A DNA stretch of 16,703 bases, taken from assembly GCA_964541075.1 (NCBI GenBank), contig CAZIPZ010000086.1, positions 1 through 16,703 on the forward strand, given 5' to 3'. The notes beneath the pieces are model-generated. The model searched no databases and was not told where the DNA came from. It was given only the letters and a program-made list of their open reading frames with translations. Positions within the stretch are counted from its first letter, which is position 1, and each line of letters starts with the position of its first letter. Of the stretch, positions 14,609-16,703 are shown one piece after another. This DNA is from CAZIPZ01 sp964541075 (GTDB taxonomy: Bacteria; Acidobacteriota; Terriglobia; 20CM-2-55-15). The translations under genes and the position numbers were made by a program.

Positions 14609-14636
14609 TTGACACGCGTTGAATTTTACCTATTGT
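14609..14636 (+). promoter_or_regulatory. Candidate promoter of the RRM gene
   Basis: TTGACA (14609-14614), 16-base spacer, TATTGT (14631-14636). A start near 14643 would give a 5' UTR of about 115 bases that opens with a hairpin. Confidence 0.45.
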
Positions 14637-14643
14637 TGAGTAA

Positions 14644-14659
14644 GGCAACTCTTGTTGCC
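14644..14659 (+). promoter_or_regulatory. Perfect 5' hairpin in the RRM gene leader
   Basis: GGCAAC, loop TCTT, GTTGCC: a perfect 6-bp stem with a four-base loop, placed at the expected 5' end of the transcript. A 5' stem of this type can stabilise mRNA. A regulatory role is inferred. Confidence 0.4.
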
Positions 14660-14759
14660 GATCGAATAAATTCGGAGCTCCTGTCTGACCGGTAGCCGAT
14701 TGATCTTAAATCCCGACCGCTAAGCCCCAGAAGTTCCCCAACAATCTAAGGACACAAAA

Positions 14760-15050
14760 ATGGCTAAGAAACTGTTTGTAGGTAATCTCTCTTTTCAGAC
14801 GACGGAGAGTGACATTCGAGAAGCATTCGAGCAGTTCGGTTCTGTTGAATCTGTAGCAATAATCACAGATCGCGACACCGGACGTTCAAAGGGGTTTGGA
14901 TTTGTCGAGATGCCAGAAGACGATGCCAATAAGGCGATCGGGAAAATGAACGGCGCCGAACTCAATGGACGCGCCTTAACGGTCAATGAGGCTAGGCCAA
15001 TGGTGAAAAAAAGAGACTCCTTTGGTGGCGGCCGACGCGATCGTTACTAA
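14760..15050 (+). CDS. RRM-domain RNA-binding protein (96 aa)
   Basis: AAGGA lies about 10 bases before the ATG. One RNA recognition motif fills residues 3-80: RNP2 is LFVGNL (5-10) and RNP1 is KGFGFVEM (44-51), with the aromatic residues that stack on RNA bases in place. A short basic, Gly-rich tail follows (SFGGGRRDRY). Bacterial single-RRM proteins of this type, known from cyanobacteria and many soil bacteria, bind single-stranded RNA and are often cold-induced. The long structured leader and a DEAD-box helicase gene 1 kb downstream fit a role in RNA folding or cold response. Cold induction itself is inference. Confidence 0.95.
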   Translation: MAKKLFVGNLSFQTTESDIREAFEQFGSVESVAIITDRDTGRSKGFGFVEMPEDDANKAIGKMNGAELNGRALTVNEARPMVKKRDSFGGGRRDRY

Positions 15051-15081
15051 CTCGTTAAGAATTGGCGTGTGCCTGCCTTCT

Positions 15082-15118
15082 ACAGCGTTGGCTTCCTCTA
15101 TGCCACGGGCCCGCTGTG
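15082..15118 (+). promoter_or_regulatory. Imperfect hairpin between RRM and zinc-ribbon genes
   Basis: ACAGCG...CGCTGT as outer arms and TGGC...GCCA as inner arms, separated by an asymmetric bulge. No T-tract follows, so it looks more like a structured spacer in a shared mRNA than a terminator. Confidence 0.25.
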
Positions 15119-15143
15119 TATTCAAAACCAGAAAGGAAATCAT

Positions 15144-15338
15144 TTGAAAAATTTCAAGCAGCAAGGGCTGATCTACAGTAAACCGTATCGGTGTGTAAAA
15201 TGCAGCATCGTTGGCGAGATGACTCGCCCGGCGGAAATTGATCCGAAAACGGGTGGCTGGAATTGTTCGCACTGCGGCCATCTGTATCGATTGGCCCATT
15301 GGAAAATTCAGAAGGCTGGCCGCGCAAAGGAGGTTTGA
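15144..15338 (+). CDS. Small zinc-ribbon protein (64 aa), TTG start
   Basis: The frame is open from about 15069, but AAAGGAAA ends just before a TTG at 15144, which I take as the start; there is no ribosome site further up. The protein has two Cys pairs, CVKC (C17, C20) and CSHC (C41, C44), 20 residues apart, as in a zinc ribbon. The segment between them (EIDPKTGGWN) would be the connecting strands. A basic tail follows (HWKIQKAGRAKEV). I do not recognise a named family. Lying between an RRM gene and a coiled-coil gene on the same strand, it may act with RNA or ribosomes, which is only a guess from context. Confidence 0.6.
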   Translation: MKNFKQQGLIYSKPYRCVKCSIVGEMTRPAEIDPKTGGWNCSHCGHLYRLAHWKIQKAGRAKEV

Positions 15339-15488
15339 GGGTCAAGAAGGTACATAGCGTCGAAAGAACAGAACAAGACTCTATACGTTCTTTGCAGCAC
15401 TTCGGGCAATCAACCATTCTGCGATTTGACTGCGGAGTAACCGATCATAGTGGATTCTCAGTTCATACACGCACAAGAGAGGTAAGAA

Positions 15489-15767
15489 ATGGGCGACGCG
15501 GGAGAGGGCTGGATTGATGCGGAAGCTCGGATACAGGAACGAATGGAAGAGCTCCAGCGCGATCGCTCCGCGCCAAAAGGACGCATCGTGCGCGATCCGA
15601 CATCGGAACGCGCCATCCAGTCGCTGAAACTGGCGCGTACGGAGCTTTCTCGACAGTTGGAGAAGGCTCGGCACGCGCCCCGGAAAACACAGATCACGCA
15701 GGCCATTAAGGACCTTGATTCCCGGATCGCGGAGCTTCAAACTCCATCTGAACAGATCGACCGCTGA
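15489..15767 (+). CDS. Small coiled-coil protein (92 aa), unknown function
   Basis: GAGAGG with AAGA spacing precedes the ATG (AGAGAGGTAAGAAATG). The sequence is highly charged and helical: residues 10-27 and 40-85 have heptad-like Leu/Ile/Ala spacing (ERMEELQRDR; LKLARTELSRQLEKAR; AIKDLDSRIAELQ). There are no Cys residues, no signal and no membrane segment. It is probably a dimeric coiled-coil protein. I find no known family by eye. Confidence 0.55.
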   Translation: MGDAGEGWIDAEARIQERMEELQRDRSAPKGRIVRDPTSERAIQSLKLARTELSRQLEKARHAPRKTQITQAIKDLDSRIAELQTPSEQIDR

Positions 15768-16100
15768 TCGAGGAGAGTCCAAAGCAGCTTAGAACTCATC
15801 CGAAAGTTCAGCCTCAAAGAATGAGCTTCAGCAACGTGTTATCTTACCCACGCGAATAGCAGAAGTGCTGCCGTTCGATTTCCATGTTACAGTTGTTGAG
15901 TATTCAAATGCTGGAGTTCGGCCAGCGCCGAGCGCTCAAACTGCAAAACCAGCATAAGATCTAAGGAAACGACAGTTTCCCTAGCTTGCTTCAGTAAGTA
16001 AATCTCCCGACGATCTCCTGCGTTACTCCTCGGATTGTTTTGAGCGCCCCCGAGAACGAGCCGCCGTCATCTCGGTACAAATCAACCAAGACAGGCAATA
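15768..16100 (+). other. Gene-free leader of the DEAD-box helicase gene, with one hairpin
   Basis: This 333-base stretch has no convincing ORF. It contains a hairpin at 15961-15984: CTAAGGAAAC, loop GACA, GTTTCCCTAG, with one A-C mismatch. A long leader is usual for cold-regulated DEAD-box helicase genes. I cannot place a promoter with confidence. Confidence 0.4.
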
Positions 16101-16703
16101 ATGAATTCGCATCCCTTTGAACAATTTCGCTTAAGTAAACCTATTCTCCGCTCGGTAATCGAGGAAGGCTATCACGAGCCTACACCCATCCAAGTCGCAG
16201 CCATTCCAGAAGCGCTCGCCGGCCGGGACCTTCTCGCAACTGCCCAGACCGGTACAGGTAAAACTGCGGCTTTCGCCCTGCCGCTGCTCGACAAGCTTCA
16301 TATGAGAGCGGCCAAACCGGAAGGGGGCATTCGCGTGCTCATACTGACTCCAACGCGCGAACTTGCCCTGCAAATAGCGACGAGCTTCCGAACATATGGC
16401 CGTTATCTCTCACTGAAGACCGCAGTCATCCTGGGCGGAGTCTCTCAGGGACCTCAAATGAAAGCCCTGCGCAGAACACCGGATATCCTGGTTGCAACCC
16501 CCGGACGCCTGCTCGACCTCATGAAGCAGAAGCATGTTCACTTAGATCAGGTTGAAATGCTCGTTCTCGACGAGGCTGACCGCATGCTGGATATGGGATT
16601 CCTTCATGATGTCCGTAGGATCGTGTCCCAGATTCCAACCTCGCGCCAAACATTGCTGTTCTCCGCGACGATGTCCGGCGAGATTATCGGGTTAGCGGGT
16701 GAC
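16101..16703 (+). CDS. DEAD-box RNA helicase, 3' end outside the window (first 201 codons)
   Basis: The ATG at 16101 opens a frame that runs to the window edge. All N-terminal-domain motifs are present: an upstream Phe (F6), Q motif EPTPIQ (26-31), motif I AQTGTGKT (48-55), Ia PTREL (84-88), GG (112-113), Ib TPGR (133-136), motif II DEAD (157-160) and motif III SAT (188-190). It is an ATP-dependent RNA helicase of the RhlE/CsdA broad group; RhlE-like is favoured by the short N-terminus and the RMLDMGF segment. Such enzymes act in ribosome assembly, RNA decay and cold adaptation. Ribosome site is weak (ACAGGCAATA). The RRM gene nearby supports an RNA-metabolism cluster. Confidence 0.95.
   Translation, partial: MNSHPFEQFRLSKPILRSVIEEGYHEPTPIQVAAIPEALAGRDLLATAQTGTGKTAAFALPLLDKLHMRAAKPEGGIRVLILTPTRELALQIATSFRTYGRYLSLKTAVILGGVSQGPQMKALRRTPDILVATPGRLLDLMKQKHVHLDQVEMLVLDEADRMLDMGFLHDVRRIVSQIPTSRQTLLFSATMSGEIIGLAGD

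Overview
The window looks like one scaffold of a draft or metagenome-derived soil bacterial genome; a run of ten Ns at 1875-1884 marks a scaffold gap. The gene content (two PEP-CTERM sorted proteins, an ECF sigma factor with a ChrR-type cupin anti-sigma, a Tat-exported molybdopterin oxidoreductase, a secreted MBL-fold hydrolase and a YuxH-like EAL/HDOD protein) fits an Acidobacteriota-like or related Gram-negative soil lineage. The taxon is an inference; no rRNA or marker gene is present.

Region A (1-4110) looks like an accessory or defence island. It starts with a 5'-truncated AbiU2-like HEPN protein and a second protein with an HEPN-style R-x4-H motif. After the gap, on the minus strand, lies the C-terminal half of a superfamily 2 helicase fused to a PD-(D/E)xK nuclease domain. 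Its 5' half is missing: the reading frame emerges from within a DUF433 antitoxin-like gene, as if a deletion joined the two. Upstream is a stretch of 10-bp repeats and then a 5' half of tRNA-Leu(UAA) that ends at the anticodon loop, which looks like an integration scar.

Region B (4215-7674) holds a possible 31-aa protein, an alpha/beta hydrolase resembling Tle-type lipases with a leaderless-looking start, a two-gene unit (a 65-aa protein with an H-x3-C-x2-C motif and a stand-alone KOW protein that starts with TTG), and an ECF sigma/ChrR-like anti-sigma pair joined by an ATGA overlap.

Region C (7762-12273) holds a conserved-looking hypothetical protein, a secreted metallo-beta-lactamase-fold hydrolase with a clear terminator, an EAL/HDOD protein and a convergent Tat-exported sulfite-oxidase-fold protein. 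The last two share a long bidirectional terminator.

Region D (12519-13746) has two PEP-CTERM genes: one of ordinary size and one of only 57 residues. Each has a good match to a sigma-54 -24/-12 promoter shortly upstream of its Shine-Dalgarno site.

Region E (13791-16703) has a dienelactone hydrolase on the minus strand, then an RNA-handling run on the plus strand: an RRM protein with a hairpin-led 5' UTR, a small zinc-ribbon protein starting with TTG, a small coiled-coil protein and the first 201 codons of a DEAD-box RNA helicase that runs off the window. The most unusual signals are the helicase/DUF433 junction beside the half tRNA, the mini PEP-CTERM gene with its sigma-54 promoter, and the small H-x3-C-x2-C protein near an anti-sigma factor that lacks the matching His.
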